Shown: in pieces, positions 50,867 to 61,192 of the stretch
Numbering within the stretch: position 1 is the first letter of the stretch
How the letters are laid out: each line of letters begins with the position of its first letter
Assembly: GCA_963973795.1 (NCBI GenBank)
Contig: CAXBAF010000017.1
Coordinates: 27,725 to 91,724, forward strand
From: UBA1926 sp002337215
Lineage (GTDB): Bacteria; Planctomycetota; Phycisphaerae; Phycisphaerales; UBA1924
Reading direction: 5' to 3'
Length of the DNA stretch: 64,000 nucleotides
The notes under the pieces: model-generated
What the model was told of the DNA's origin: nothing
The model's database searches: none
The model's input: only the letters and a program-made list of their open reading frames with translations
Program-made: the position numbers and the translations under genes

Positions 50867-52507
50867 ATGGAGTGTCGTGCCGGCCGCGAGTCATGTTTCG
50901 TTGTCGCGGCTTCGTTCTTGATCGCGGCTCATGCTGGGACGGCGGCCGACGGCACACCCGCAGGTGTCGATGTTCTTCCGCTGCGAGCGGTGCTTCACGA
51001 CGACGTTCGCGTGCTCTGGCTCGGGGACTCGTACGCAATCCCGTACGCCGAGCGGGCATCTGCCGGATCGCTGCTCTCGTGGCGTGTCGATCACTGGACC
51101 GCGTTCACGCTTGGTGATGGTCCGAGCTGGTTCAACGTGGTATTCGAACCGATCGATCCATCGGTGAGAACGATCGACGCGGCGAACTCTTACACCCTCT
51201 ACGAGTCGGGGCCCGATGCGGAAACAAAGTACGGGTTGCCGCTGTGGAGACTTCGCGAGTACCGCCACCCCGATCACGTCACGGCACGGAGCGATCTGAT
51301 CCGGTATCGCGCCCGGCGAAACCCACCGATCGTCGGGTTTCATGGCTCATTCGCCGTCTCGGGCGATACCGTTCGCGTCAGGCAGATACTGCTCGATCCT
51401 CCCGGCGCACCGGTCTCGGTCGAGTCGCTCGAGTTGACTTCCGGTAGTGCGTCGATTGAGTTCGACCCACGGGAGCAATCTCGACCGAAGAGAATCGATG
51501 GGCTCGACCCGGACATCGACGGGCCGGTTCCCCCGGCGGACGGACAGATTTTCGCAGCGCCAGAGGACATGCCCGTCGTTATCAACGCAGCCAGCGAACT
51601 CGATTACATTCTTTCGGTCGGCGAGTCGACCGGGCTCGGCGGATACGTATTCCCTGCGGGCTTGACCGCCTATCGCACCACGAACGGCGATCGGGAGCCG
51701 GGCTTGCACTTCAGTGCACTGGCCGACGGTTCGTGGAGCTACGAGGGTTTTGGGCTCGATACACCGAGCGGGACGCCGGGTTTCCCGGTCAAGACGTTCA
51801 GCCGCGCGCAACTCGCTCACTGGCTCGACGCGACGACCATTGAGCGTACTCAACCGATCTACGCGTTCTATCTCGTGAATGTGGAGGACATTGAGCCGAA
51901 CGAGGCGACCGATGTGATGACGCGGATGATTGACCAGACCGCGGCCGCCGCTGCGGATGCCAATCTCGGCCCTGTCCGGCACTGCATCGTGATCCCGTGG
52001 AATCACCGCATCAGCGGTCAGGTGATCCCCGGTCGGCATCAAGAACAGCGTGATGCCGCGTTCGCGATCGCGGGAACGCGGGAGGATGTCTCCGCGGTGT
52101 CGATCTTCGATTTCACCGATGGCCAATGGTTCGATGGCAACACGGTGTCGCGAGCGTGGCTCGCGGATCATGGGTACGACGCGTTTGCGTACGGCGACAT
52201 TCTGGTCGATCTCGCCGCGGATGGCGGTGGCGCAAACGGTGGGCTGCTCGACGTGTTCCGTTCGCATCCTCAGGGACGGGACGCGGGCGCGTTCTTTGCC
52301 CATGTCATCGAGCGAGTCATTTTCGACGCCTGCCCGGCCGATTTCCGAGCCCCTTGGGGCGTGCTCGATCTCGCTGACATCAGCGGCTTCCTCACCGGTT
52401 TTCTCCAGCAAAGACCGTCCTCAGATCTGGTCGCGCCAGTCGGCGTGTGGGATCTTGACGATCTTTCCGCGTTTGTGACGTCGTTCACGAACGGCTGCGC
52501 GGAGTAG
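50867..52507 (+). CDS. Exported SGNH-hydrolase-like protein with GC-type dockerin module
   Basis: 546 aa from the ATG at 50867. Signal peptide MECRAGRESCFVVAASFLIAAHAGTAA. The mature part opens with VRVLWLGDSYAIPY, the GDS block I of SGNH/GDSL hydrolases. A later segment, CIVIPWNHRISGQV, and the near-C-terminal AWLADHGYDAFAYG could hold other catalytic blocks, but I could not place the catalytic His with certainty. The last 60 residues form the dockerin, which ends FTNGCAE, two residues past the usual GC(P). The 3' end overlaps the convergent rarD gene by 23 nt. It is 114 nt after the 49325-50752 dockerin gene. Confidence 0.75.
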   Translation: MECRAGRESCFVVAASFLIAAHAGTAADGTPAGVDVLPLRAVLHDDVRVLWLGDSYAIPYAERASAGSLLSWRVDHWTAFTLGDGPSWFNVVFEPIDPSVRTIDAANSYTLYESGPDAETKYGLPLWRLREYRHPDHVTARSDLIRYRARRNPPIVGFHGSFAVSGDTVRVRQILLDPPGAPVSVESLELTSGSASIEFDPREQSRPKRIDGLDPDIDGPVPPADGQIFAAPEDMPVVINAASELDYILSVGESTGLGGYVFPAGLTAYRTTNGDREPGLHFSALADGSWSYEGFGLDTPSGTPGFPVKTFSRAQLAHWLDATTIERTQPIYAFYLVNVEDIEPNEATDVMTRMIDQTAAAAADANLGPVRHCIVIPWNHRISGQVIPGRHQEQRDAAFAIAGTREDVSAVSIFDFTDGQWFDGNTVSRAWLADHGYDAFAYGDILVDLAADGGGANGGLLDVFRSHPQGRDAGAFFAHVIERVIFDACPADFRAPWGVLDLADISGFLTGFLQQRPSSDLVAPVGVWDLDDLSAFVTSFTNGCAE

Positions 52508-53510
52508 CGTGCGATCCCGGCTGCAATGATCGTGATCTCAACACTCTGCTTCGCTGCTGACGCACGACCGAGTCGATTACAAAGATGATGATCCCTGTCC
52601 AGATGATCGCGAACGCGATCGCGCGGTCTTTGTTGAACGGCTCGCCGAACGCGAGGACGGCAATCAGGAACTGAATGGTCGGCGCGGAGTACTGCATGAA
52701 CCCGATCGTGCTCAGACGGAGCCTGCGTGCGGCGGCGGCGAACCAGAGGAGCGGGAGCGTGGTGACGACGCCGCCCGCGGCGAGAAGGATGTCCATCCTC
52801 AGCGAACCGATGTGCTCTGTCGGATCGACGCCCTGGGGAGGTCTGCTGGCGAAAACGATCTCGCGGATTCCCGTGGCAGACATGGCGACGAGGTAGGCGG
52901 TCGCGACGGGGAGGAGAAGTGTCGTCTCGAAGAAGAGCCCGACGACGGGCCCGGCCTTGGCTTGTTTTCGGACGAGGCCGTAGAGGCCGAACGAGCCGGC
53001 GAGGGTGAGCGAGATCCAGGGCAGTGAGCCGACCTGGTAGGTGTAGATCGACACGCCGACGATCGCGCACGCGACGGCGACCCACTGGAGAGGCCGGAGA
53101 CGCTCGCCCAGAAAGACCATGCCCAGCAGGATGCTGACGAGCGGGTTGATGAAGTAGCCGAGGCTGGCCTCGATGAGCCGGCCCGCCGAGACGGCGTAGA
53201 TGAAGACCAGCCAGTTGACCGCGATGAGCACGGTGCTGACCGACATGGACCGCCAGGTGCTCGGAAGGCGGAGCAGGTCGCGGCATTCGCCCCATCGCCC
53301 GGAGATCTGGACCATCAGGGCGAGGATGCCGACCGACCAGACGACGCGGTGGCAGAGGACCTCGAGCGGATCGACGGCGGCCACGGCCTTGAAGTAGAAC
53401 GCGACGAACCCCCATGAGCCGTAGGCGAGCACGCCGAACCCGAGGCCCGCGAGCACGGACCTGCGATGGGCGGCGTGCTCGTCTGTTCCGCTCAGATCCT
53501 GTGTTTTCAT
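52485..53510 (-). CDS. rarD: RarD-like EamA-family transporter
   Basis: 341 aa from the ATG at 53510 (a GTG at 53534 is possible). Ten transmembrane helices of the drug/metabolite transporter superfamily. The start GLGFGVLAYGSWGFVAFYFKAVAAVDPLEVLCHRVVWS and NWLVFIYAVSAGRLIEASLGYFINPLVSILLGMVFLGERL are the RarD signature. RarD proteins are linked to chloramphenicol resistance or amino-acid export; the substrate is unknown. The last 23 nt overlap the convergent dockerin gene. It diverges from cysC. Confidence 0.92.
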   Translation of the reverse strand: MKTQDLSGTDEHAAHRRSVLAGLGFGVLAYGSWGFVAFYFKAVAAVDPLEVLCHRVVWSVGILALMVQISGRWGECRDLLRLPSTWRSMSVSTVLIAVNWLVFIYAVSAGRLIEASLGYFINPLVSILLGMVFLGERLRPLQWVAVACAIVGVSIYTYQVGSLPWISLTLAGSFGLYGLVRKQAKAGPVVGLFFETTLLLPVATAYLVAMSATGIREIVFASRPPQGVDPTEHIGSLRMDILLAAGGVVTTLPLLWFAAAARRLRLSTIGFMQYSAPTIQFLIAVLAFGEPFNKDRAIAFAIIWTGIIIFVIDSVVRQQRSRVLRSRSLQPGSHATPRSRS

Positions 53511-53646
53511 CGGGGTTTGGAGCGGTTTGGTCACGGGCGGGAGCGTAGACTTGCCGGCCCGGGGGAGGGATCCGGGGCGGGAATGCAGGCACCCTTTGCC
53601 TGCTTCTCATGATCAACGACTTCCGACACAGATTGCGAGCGACACG

Positions 53647-54273
53647 ATGACCACCGAAGTGAAGGCGACCAATGTTCACTGGCACGAGGGCAACATCACC
53701 CGCGAGGAGCGGTGGAAGGCCCTGGGCAGCAAGGGCATGACGCTCTGGTTCACCGGGCTCAGCGCCTCGGGCAAGAGCACGATCGCCGTGGCGCTCGAGC
53801 AGGCGCTCGTGAACGCGGGCATCCCCTCCTACCGCCTCGACGGAGACAACATCCGCATGGGCCTTAACAAGAACCTGGGCTTCAGCGCCGAGGACCGCGA
53901 GGAGAACATCCGGCGGATCAGCGAGGTGAGCAAGCTGTTCGCCGACGCGGGTGTCGTGACGCTGTCGAGCTTCATCAGCCCCTACAAGAAGGATCGCGAC
54001 TTCTGCCGCGAGATCCACAAGGCCGAGGGCATCGAGTTCTGCGAGGTCTTCGTGGACACCCCGCTGGACGTGTGCGAGGACCGCGACCCCAAGGGGCTCT
54101 ACAAGAAGGCCCGCGCCGGCGAGATCAAGGGGTTCACCGGGATCGACGATCCCTACGAGGCGCCCGACAAGCCCGAGCTCGTGCTCGACACGAGCAAGCT
54201 GAGCGTCGAGGATTCGGTAATGAAGTGCCTGGAGTGGATCACCGGTCAGGGTGTTGAGCTCAAGAACGCGTGA
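53647..54273 (+). CDS. cysC: Adenylyl-sulfate kinase
   Basis: 208 aa from the ATG at 53647. Phosphorylates APS to PAPS. The P-loop is FTGLSASGKSTIA (35-47), followed by RLDGDNIRMGLNKNLGFSAEDREENIRRI, and FISPYKKDRDFCREIH and GFTGIDDPYEAPDKPEL, all diagnostic. Length matches stand-alone CysC. PAPS would feed sulfotransferases or sulfate reduction; neither is visible here. It is followed by a conserved-sequence terminator 45 nt later. Confidence 0.96.
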   Translation: MTTEVKATNVHWHEGNITREERWKALGSKGMTLWFTGLSASGKSTIAVALEQALVNAGIPSYRLDGDNIRMGLNKNLGFSAEDREENIRRISEVSKLFADAGVVTLSSFISPYKKDRDFCREIHKAEGIEFCEVFVDTPLDVCEDRDPKGLYKKARAGEIKGFTGIDDPYEAPDKPELVLDTSKLSVEDSVMKCLEWITGQGVELKNA

Positions 54274-54317
54274 GGCGCGGAGCGGGATCGCTCGAACGCC
54301 TGTGCTGATCTGAATTT

Positions 54318-54347
54318 CGAGCCCCTCGCGCGAGCGAGGGGTTTTTT
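54318..54347 (+). terminator. Conserved-sequence terminator, copy 4 (for cysC)
   Basis: CGAGCCCCTCGC-GCGA-GCGAGGGG followed by TTTTTT (54342-54347). The stem is 8 bp and the T-tract is ideal. It belongs to the repeated terminator family. Confidence 0.88.
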
Positions 54348-54371
54348 CGTGCGCGCGTGCATACGAGATGA

Positions 54372-54402
54372 GAAACCCCTCGCTCGCGCGAGGGGCTCGT
54401 TT
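54372..54402 (-). terminator. Conserved-sequence terminator, copy 5 (for asnS)
   Basis: Minus-strand reading: AACGAGCCCCTCGC-GCGA-GCGAGGGG followed by TTTCT. It faces copy 4 head to head in the 162-nt gap between cysC and asnS. Confidence 0.82.
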
Positions 54403-54435
54403 GAACTTCAACGATCCTGCCCGTGGGCGGGCCGA

Positions 54436-55848
<1,413 letters not shown>

Positions 55849-55961
55849 TGTGTGATACCCTCCGCCCCGATCGACCGATCTCACCTGCCAGGGGCCCGGG
55901 TCGGGCCGGGTGCCCGTCGAGGGCCGAGTTCGGGAGACGGGATCGTAGCGACGGGAACGGC

Positions 55962-57317
55962 ATGCCAGACACCCCCACCAACCGAGAAGTCGCCCTCACC
56001 AGCGAGACGATCCGGGGGCACATCCCTGTCCTCGACGGCATCCGCGGGCTGGCGATCGTCCTGGTGCTCTTCCACCATTGCACAGACATGGCGGTCAACA
56101 CAAGCGTTGACAAGGCCGCGACGTTGTTTCTCCACTGGGGCGGGTTCGGCGTGGACCTGTTCTTCGTGCTCAGCGGGTTCCTGATCACGGGGATCCTCGC
56201 CGACACACGGGGGAGCAAGAACTATTTCAAGGCTTTCTACATGCGGCGCGTGCTGCGGATCTTCCCGCTCTATTACGCGATCTGCCTGTTCAGCTTCGTG
56301 ATCCTGCCCAACCTCGGGCCCCTGCTCGGGAGCGTGCCCGGAGCGCCCGAATCGCTCGCGGACACGATCGACAGCAAGCTCGACCGGTTCGGGAGCGTGG
56401 GGGGCGACCAGTGGTACTACTGGGCGTACCTGAGCAACTTCGTCGCGGCGAAGGTGAACGAATGGCGGCACGGGATCCTCGACGTCTCGTGGTCGCTCGC
56501 GATCGAGGAGCAGTTCTACCTCGTCTGGCCTTTGCTGGTCTTCCTGCTCGGGGCGCTGCGGATGAAGGTCGTCTGCATCGCCTGCCTGATCATCAGCCCA
56601 CTCTTCCGGGCGTGGATGCTGACGCGGGGCGAAGGCCCGGGCGGCGTCGACCCGTTCTACGGGGGTGAAACAACCATCATCGATGTCTATGTCCTCACGC
56701 CCGGCAGGCTCGAGGGGCTCGCGCTCGGAGCGCTCATCGCCCTGCACCTGCGGGGCGGATCGAAGAAGGGCGATCCGTCGTCCAACGCGGAGCCGGGTCA
56801 GCGCCTCGCCCGATTGCTCCCGGTCGCGAAGGTCGTCGCGCCGGTTTGCCTCGCGCTCTCCGTCGCGTTCGAGGCGACGCGGTTCTTCAGCGACCACAAG
56901 ATCCACAGCCACACGGATTACACCGCGTTCGCCGGGTACACGATCGTCGCGATCGGGTTCGCGGCGGTGCTCGTGTTGGCGCTCGCCGCCCGGCCCGGGT
57001 CGCGGTGGTACCGGTTCTGGACGTTCAAGCCGCTGATGTCGTTCGGCAAATATTCCTACGCGATCTATCTCGTCCACATGCCGGTGCGCGCGATCATCCG
57101 CGACCTGATCTTCGGGCCCAACAAATCAGGCAAACGCTTCGGGACCGCGCTGATCGAATTCCCCGTCATCGGCGGTTCGGAACTGCTCGGGCAGATCCTG
57201 TTCTTCATCCCCGCCTTCGCGGCCTGCTGGATCGTGGGCTGGCTCTCGTGGAACCTGTTCGAGAAGCATTTCCTCAAACTCAAGAAGCACTTCCGTTACC
57301 AGGGGCACGAGAGCTAG
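55962..57317 (+). CDS. Acyltransferase-3 family membrane protein
   Basis: 451 aa from the ATG at 55962. About ten transmembrane helices. The N-terminus IPVLDGIRGLAIVLVLFHHC, with the His pair of the acyltransferase-3 fold, is followed by GFGVDLFFVLSGFLITGIL and FYMRRVLRIFPLYY. Near the middle is SWSLAIEEQFYLVWPLLVF. Such proteins O-acetylate or acylate LPS, peptidoglycan or exopolysaccharide sugars. There is no C-terminal SGNH domain. It fits the envelope-sugar theme of hldE and the glycosyltransferases, but its substrate is unknown. Confidence 0.92.
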   Translation: MPDTPTNREVALTSETIRGHIPVLDGIRGLAIVLVLFHHCTDMAVNTSVDKAATLFLHWGGFGVDLFFVLSGFLITGILADTRGSKNYFKAFYMRRVLRIFPLYYAICLFSFVILPNLGPLLGSVPGAPESLADTIDSKLDRFGSVGGDQWYYWAYLSNFVAAKVNEWRHGILDVSWSLAIEEQFYLVWPLLVFLLGALRMKVVCIACLIISPLFRAWMLTRGEGPGGVDPFYGGETTIIDVYVLTPGRLEGLALGALIALHLRGGSKKGDPSSNAEPGQRLARLLPVAKVVAPVCLALSVAFEATRFFSDHKIHSHTDYTAFAGYTIVAIGFAAVLVLALAARPGSRWYRFWTFKPLMSFGKYSYAIYLVHMPVRAIIRDLIFGPNKSGKRFGTALIEFPVIGGSELLGQILFFIPAFAACWIVGWLSWNLFEKHFLKLKKHFRYQGHES

Positions 57318-57343
57318 GCCAGAATTCGAGGCAAGGCATCCCT

Positions 57344-57412
57344 GTGCCACGGCCATCCTGGCCGTGCTGTTCGTTGGTGTGCAGAGCCGCACGGCCAAGA
57401 TGGCCGTGGCAC
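57344..57412. repeat. Large inverted repeat made of two palindromic units
   Basis: Arms of 24 bp (57344-57367 and 57389-57412) match as inverted copies with one mismatch, separated by 21 nt. Each arm is itself a near-palindrome, CACGGCCA-TCC-TGGCCGTG in the left arm. This two-hairpin design resembles REP/BIME elements. It lies in the 132-nt gap between convergent acyltransferase and amidohydrolase genes and may also end transcription. Confidence 0.8.
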
Positions 57413-57449
57413 GCGTATGAACTCGCCTGGCCGAAACACGCGGGCGTCG

Positions 57450-58646
57450 TTACTCCGCGAGCATTGAGCGCACGACCCGCTCGAACAGAGGCGTGCCGAT
57501 CGCGATCAGTTCATCGGGGAAGTCGTAGTCCGGGTTGTGCAGTTGCGGCTGGTCGACGCCCGACCCAAGCCCGAAGAGCACACCCTTTCGCCCCTTCGTG
57601 AACAGCCCGAAGTCTTCCGACCAGCGGAACGGCTCGTCGCGGTCGGCGATCTCCAGCCCCATCGCCTCGGCCTCGGTACGGATCCGCTCGACGGTCGGCG
57701 CGTCGCACACCGCCGCGGCGAAGTCGTCGTGCCACGCGATCGCATGCTCGAGCCTGTATGCCGTCGCGATCTCTTCGACGAGCGCCACGGCCGACTCGAC
57801 GAGCGCCACCAGATCATCGTCGGTATCCGTCCGCAGGGTCGCGTTGAACCGACCCGCCGCCGGGGTCACGCCGAACACGCCGTCCTCGCCCGCCTGGATG
57901 TGCGTGATCGAGACAAGCCCGAACGAGTCGGGAAGGCACTCGGCGGGCAGCTTGGGCAGGCGTTGCACGAGTTCCGCGATCGCCTCCGCGGGGCTCACGC
58001 CGTCGTCGGGATGGGCCGCGTGGCTGGTGATGCCCTCGAGCCCGATCGACATCCCCCGGCTCGCACAACTGAACACGCCATCGGTCAGGATGATCTGCCC
58101 CATCGGGTGCCCCGGCAGGTTGTGCAACGCGATCGCGGCGCCGTTGTCTTTCGGATCCAGCGCGTCCCACCGCTCATCGGCAAGAACTTGTTTGGCGCCC
58201 GCCCCCGTCTCCTCGGCCGGCTGGAACAGCAGCACGACCCGGCCCTTCTCCGGCGGGTTCTCGCTCAGCCTCGCCGCGAGTCCCGCGACCATCGTCATGT
58301 GTCCGTCGTGCCCGCACGCGTGCATCACGCCCGGCTTCGTGCTCTTGTAGGCCGGGTCGATGACCTCGTCTATCGGGAGCGCATCGAGCTCGGCCCGGAC
58401 CACGATCGTCGGTCCCGGCTTGCCCGAGTCGAACTCGGCCGCGAGGCCCGTCGTGCCCAGGTGCTCGTGCAGCCGGGTGGGCTTGAACCGGGCAACAAAG
58501 TCGCGGATCGTGTCGTGCGTCCGGTGCTCGTGGCCCGAGAGTTCGGGCGCGGCGTGGACGGTGTGCCGCAACTCGGTCAACAGCGCAAGCAGGTCGGCGG
58601 GCAATCCGTCAGGGTTCGTGTCGGGCGAGGCGGGTGCGGTGCTCAT
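57450..58646 (-). CDS. M20-family metal-dependent amidohydrolase
   Basis: 398 aa from the ATG at 58646. Hydrolyses N-acyl amino acids or related amides with a di-metal centre. The first metal motif HACGHDGHMTM and the acid/metal segment LFQPAEETGAGAKQVL are clear, as are the satellite domain GLEGITSHAAHPDDGVSPAEAI and the late SEDFGLFTKGRKGVLFGLGSG. This is the M20D (IAA-amino acid hydrolase, hippurate hydrolase) subgroup. No signal peptide, so it is cytoplasmic. It lies 114 nt downstream of ftsH, behind a terminator, so it has its own promoter. Confidence 0.93.
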   Translation of the reverse strand: MSTAPASPDTNPDGLPADLLALLTELRHTVHAAPELSGHEHRTHDTIRDFVARFKPTRLHEHLGTTGLAAEFDSGKPGPTIVVRAELDALPIDEVIDPAYKSTKPGVMHACGHDGHMTMVAGLAARLSENPPEKGRVVLLFQPAEETGAGAKQVLADERWDALDPKDNGAAIALHNLPGHPMGQIILTDGVFSCASRGMSIGLEGITSHAAHPDDGVSPAEAIAELVQRLPKLPAECLPDSFGLVSITHIQAGEDGVFGVTPAAGRFNATLRTDTDDDLVALVESAVALVEEIATAYRLEHAIAWHDDFAAAVCDAPTVERIRTEAEAMGLEIADRDEPFRWSEDFGLFTKGRKGVLFGLGSGVDQPQLHNPDYDFPDELIAIGTPLFERVVRSMLAE

Positions 58647-58703
58647 GCGGCTATTGTCGCATGATCGATCGGTCCGCGCACGCTTGACCGCCCGTCGCGC
58701 ACG

Positions 58704-58734
58704 AAAAACCCCTCGCTCGCGCGAGGGGCTCGTT
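58704..58734 (-). terminator. Conserved-sequence terminator, copy 6 (for ftsH)
   Basis: Minus-strand reading: AACGAGCCCCTCGC-GCGA-GCGAGGGG then TTTTT (58708-58704). It is located 27 nt after the ftsH stop. Confidence 0.87.
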
Positions 58735-58760
58735 GTGGTCATGGATTGACGAGCCGAGTG

Positions 58761-60908
58761 CTACCCGGGCGTCGGCAGCGCCCCCGGCGGGATCTCCGGG
58801 TCTTCCCCGCCCCCGGGCATGGGCGGCGCGTGTGTCACGCCGTCCTTCTTCTTGCCGGCGAGCAGGTCCGCCACCGTCGGCTTGTTGAGCGGCTCTCCCC
58901 GGATGATCCGGTGCACGTCGTCGCCCGCGAGCGTCTCGTGCTTGAGCAACGCCTCGGCGACCTCGATCACGCGGTCCCAGTTCTCGAGCAGCATCCGCTC
59001 GGCGTCGCCGTACGCGTCGTCGACGATCCGGCGGACCTCCTGATCGATGATCTTGGCGGTGTCGTCCGAATAGTCCCGGTCGGCCATGAACATCTCTTTG
59101 CTGTCCTCGCCGGTGTACTTGATGAACCCGAGCTTCTCGCTCATGCCCCAGTCGAGCACCATGAGTCTCGCGAGCTGCGTGATCTGGGCGATGTCCTGGC
59201 TCGCACCGCTCGAGACATCCTCCATGCCCTTCTGCTCGGCGATCCGCCCTCCGCAAAGGACGCGCATCGTCGCATGGAGCCACTTGAGGCCGTACCCCAT
59301 GCGGTCTTTCTCGGGGAGGCTGAACGTCGCCCCGCCCGACGCGCCGCGGGGAATAATCGTGACCTTGTGCAGCGGGTCCGCGTCTTTGAGCAACGCCTGC
59401 AGCACCGCGTGCCCCGCCTCGTGGTAGGCGACGAGCTTGTTCTCGTCCGCCTCGCGCACCCGGCTCTTCTTGGCACGCCCGAACTTCACCTTGTCGCGGG
59501 CCTCTTCGAGGTCCTCGTGCTCGATGAACTCCTTGTTGTGGAGCGTCGCCGCGATCGCGGCCTCGTTGATGATCGCCGCGAGATCCGCGCCGCTGAACAT
59601 GGGCGTGCCCCGCGCGACCCGCTCGAGGTTCACGTCCGGCCCGAGCGTGACCTTCTTGGCGTGGACCTTCAGGATCTCCAAACGCCCGTTCACGTCGGGC
59701 AGCGGCACCGTGATCTGCCGGTCGAACCGGCCGGGCCGCGTCAGCGCCGGGTCGAGCACGTCCGCGCGGTTCGTCGCCGCGACGACGATGACGCCGTCAC
59801 CCGAGTTGAACCCGTCCATCTCGACGAGGATGGCGTTCAGCGTCTGCTCGCGCTCGTCGTGCCCGCCCTGGCTGAACCCGCCGCCCCGGCGACGACCGAC
59901 CGCGTCGATCTCATCGAGGAAGATGATGCAGGGGCTGGATTCCTTCGCCTGCTTGAACAGGTCGCGGACCCGACTCGCCCCGACACCCACGAACATCTCG
60001 ACGAAGTCCGAACCGGAGATCGAGAAGAAAGGAACATCCGCCTCGCCCGCGATCGCCTTGGCGAGCAGCGTCTTGCCGCAGCCGGGCTGCCCGATCAGCA
60101 GCACGCCGCGCGGGATACGCCCGCCGAGCCTCGTGAACTTCTTGGGGTTGCGCAGGAACTCGATGATCTCGCTGACTTCTTCTTCCGCTTCCTCGATGCC
60201 CGCGACATCCGCGAAGGTGACACCCGTCATCTCCTTGGTCAGCGTCTTGTGCCGGCTTTTGCCGAAGTTGCCCAGCATCCCGCCGCCGCCGCCCGCGCTG
60301 CGGATGCCGCGGCTGATGAGGAACCACACGAGCAGGATGAGCAGCAGGAACGGGCCGAAGACGATGAGCAGCTGCATCCAGGGGCTCGCCGGCTTGGCGA
60401 TGTACTTGCCGCCCGTCAGCTCGTTAAATTCCCTGGCGATGACCTCGCTGTCGGCCGTGTTGAGCGGCACGCGGACCGTCTTGATCTCCTCGCTCACGCC
60501 GGGCTGCGTGAGACGGGCGACGATCGCCGTGTCGGTCAGGATCGGCGTATCAACGATCTCGTTGTTCTCGTAGTACGACTTGAACTCGGCCCACGTGATC
60601 TGCGATCCCTGCCCCGCCTGCGAGAAGAACATGATCAGCATCACGCCCAGCAGGATCAGCAGCACGAACCCGAACATCCCCCGGCCCGCACCACCCGGCT
60701 GGGGCGGCCCACCCGGCTTGTTGTCGGGACCATCGCCCGACCCGTTCCCGGATCCATTGCTGTTCTTGCCCGGACGACGGCCCAAGCCCTTGTTCGGATC
60801 CTGGTCGTTCCCCTTGCGGTCGGCGAATGCCGTCAACAGAGCGATCGGCCCACGGCGCGAAGAAAACGGGCCTCGGCGTGTCGGATTGGTCGGGGTCGTC
60901 GGGGTCAA
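58761..60908 (-). CDS. ftsH: ATP-dependent zinc metalloprotease FtsH
   Basis: 715 aa if started at the TTG at 60908, which has the strong Shine-Dalgarno AAAGGAG 8 nt before it; no ATG precedes the first membrane helix in the frame. Membrane-bound AAA protease of misfolded proteins and LpxC. TM1 is MFGFVLLILLGVMLIMFF, then a periplasmic domain and TM2 (LLIVFGPFLLLILLVWFLI). Walker A GQPGCGKT (273-280), Walker B IIFLDEID, SRH, and zinc motif HEAGH (496-500). Between the start and TM1 lies an 80-90 residue disordered segment rich in Gly, Asn, Pro. The C-terminus is Pro-rich. It ends in terminator copy 6. Confidence 0.95.
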   Translation of the reverse strand: MTPTTPTNPTRRGPFSSRRGPIALLTAFADRKGNDQDPNKGLGRRPGKNSNGSGNGSGDGPDNKPGGPPQPGGAGRGMFGFVLLILLGVMLIMFFSQAGQGSQITWAEFKSYYENNEIVDTPILTDTAIVARLTQPGVSEEIKTVRVPLNTADSEVIAREFNELTGGKYIAKPASPWMQLLIVFGPFLLLILLVWFLISRGIRSAGGGGGMLGNFGKSRHKTLTKEMTGVTFADVAGIEEAEEEVSEIIEFLRNPKKFTRLGGRIPRGVLLIGQPGCGKTLLAKAIAGEADVPFFSISGSDFVEMFVGVGASRVRDLFKQAKESSPCIIFLDEIDAVGRRRGGGFSQGGHDEREQTLNAILVEMDGFNSGDGVIVVAATNRADVLDPALTRPGRFDRQITVPLPDVNGRLEILKVHAKKVTLGPDVNLERVARGTPMFSGADLAAIINEAAIAATLHNKEFIEHEDLEEARDKVKFGRAKKSRVREADENKLVAYHEAGHAVLQALLKDADPLHKVTIIPRGASGGATFSLPEKDRMGYGLKWLHATMRVLCGGRIAEQKGMEDVSSGASQDIAQITQLARLMVLDWGMSEKLGFIKYTGEDSKEMFMADRDYSDDTAKIIDQEVRRIVDDAYGDAERMLLENWDRVIEVAEALLKHETLAGDDVHRIIRGEPLNKPTVADLLAGKKKDGVTHAPPMPGGGEDPEIPPGALPTPG

Positions 60909-61192
60909 AGAGTCAACTCCTTTGTGCCCACGGGCCGTCGGTGCCCATGGGCCCTGTATGGCATCGAGCCGTCGGCGTGGGTCTCCGTGAACGCTAGGCG
61001 GTGCGCCGCAGAATGGATATCGGTTCCTGAAGCCCGGGTGTTCCCCATCGGTTCGAGAGTCACCGACCTTTGGATGTTTCTCGGGGCGGTCCCACCGCGA
61101 AACACCTCTCGGCAGCGTCCTTCCGGAGCACCGCCGACAAGGCTCGGATAGGGCCGGCAACGGGAGAATCGACGAGCGATCACCCGGCTCGC
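60909..61192. other. 284-nt spacer between the LptE-like gene and ftsH
   Basis: Apart from the ftsH Shine-Dalgarno at 60917-60923, no clear promoter hexamers, strong hairpin or small gene can be seen. It probably holds the ftsH promoter. Confidence 0.35.

Noticed and set aside
50867..53510. Frameshift or broken gene at 52.5 kb
   Set aside because: Both convergent frames run intact through the 23-nt overlap, with expected C-terminal domains.
47873..54273. Sulfate assimilation operon (sat-cysC)
   Set aside because: The two genes are on opposite strands and 4.6 kb apart, with two exported dockerin genes and rarD between them. No cysH/cysI is present.
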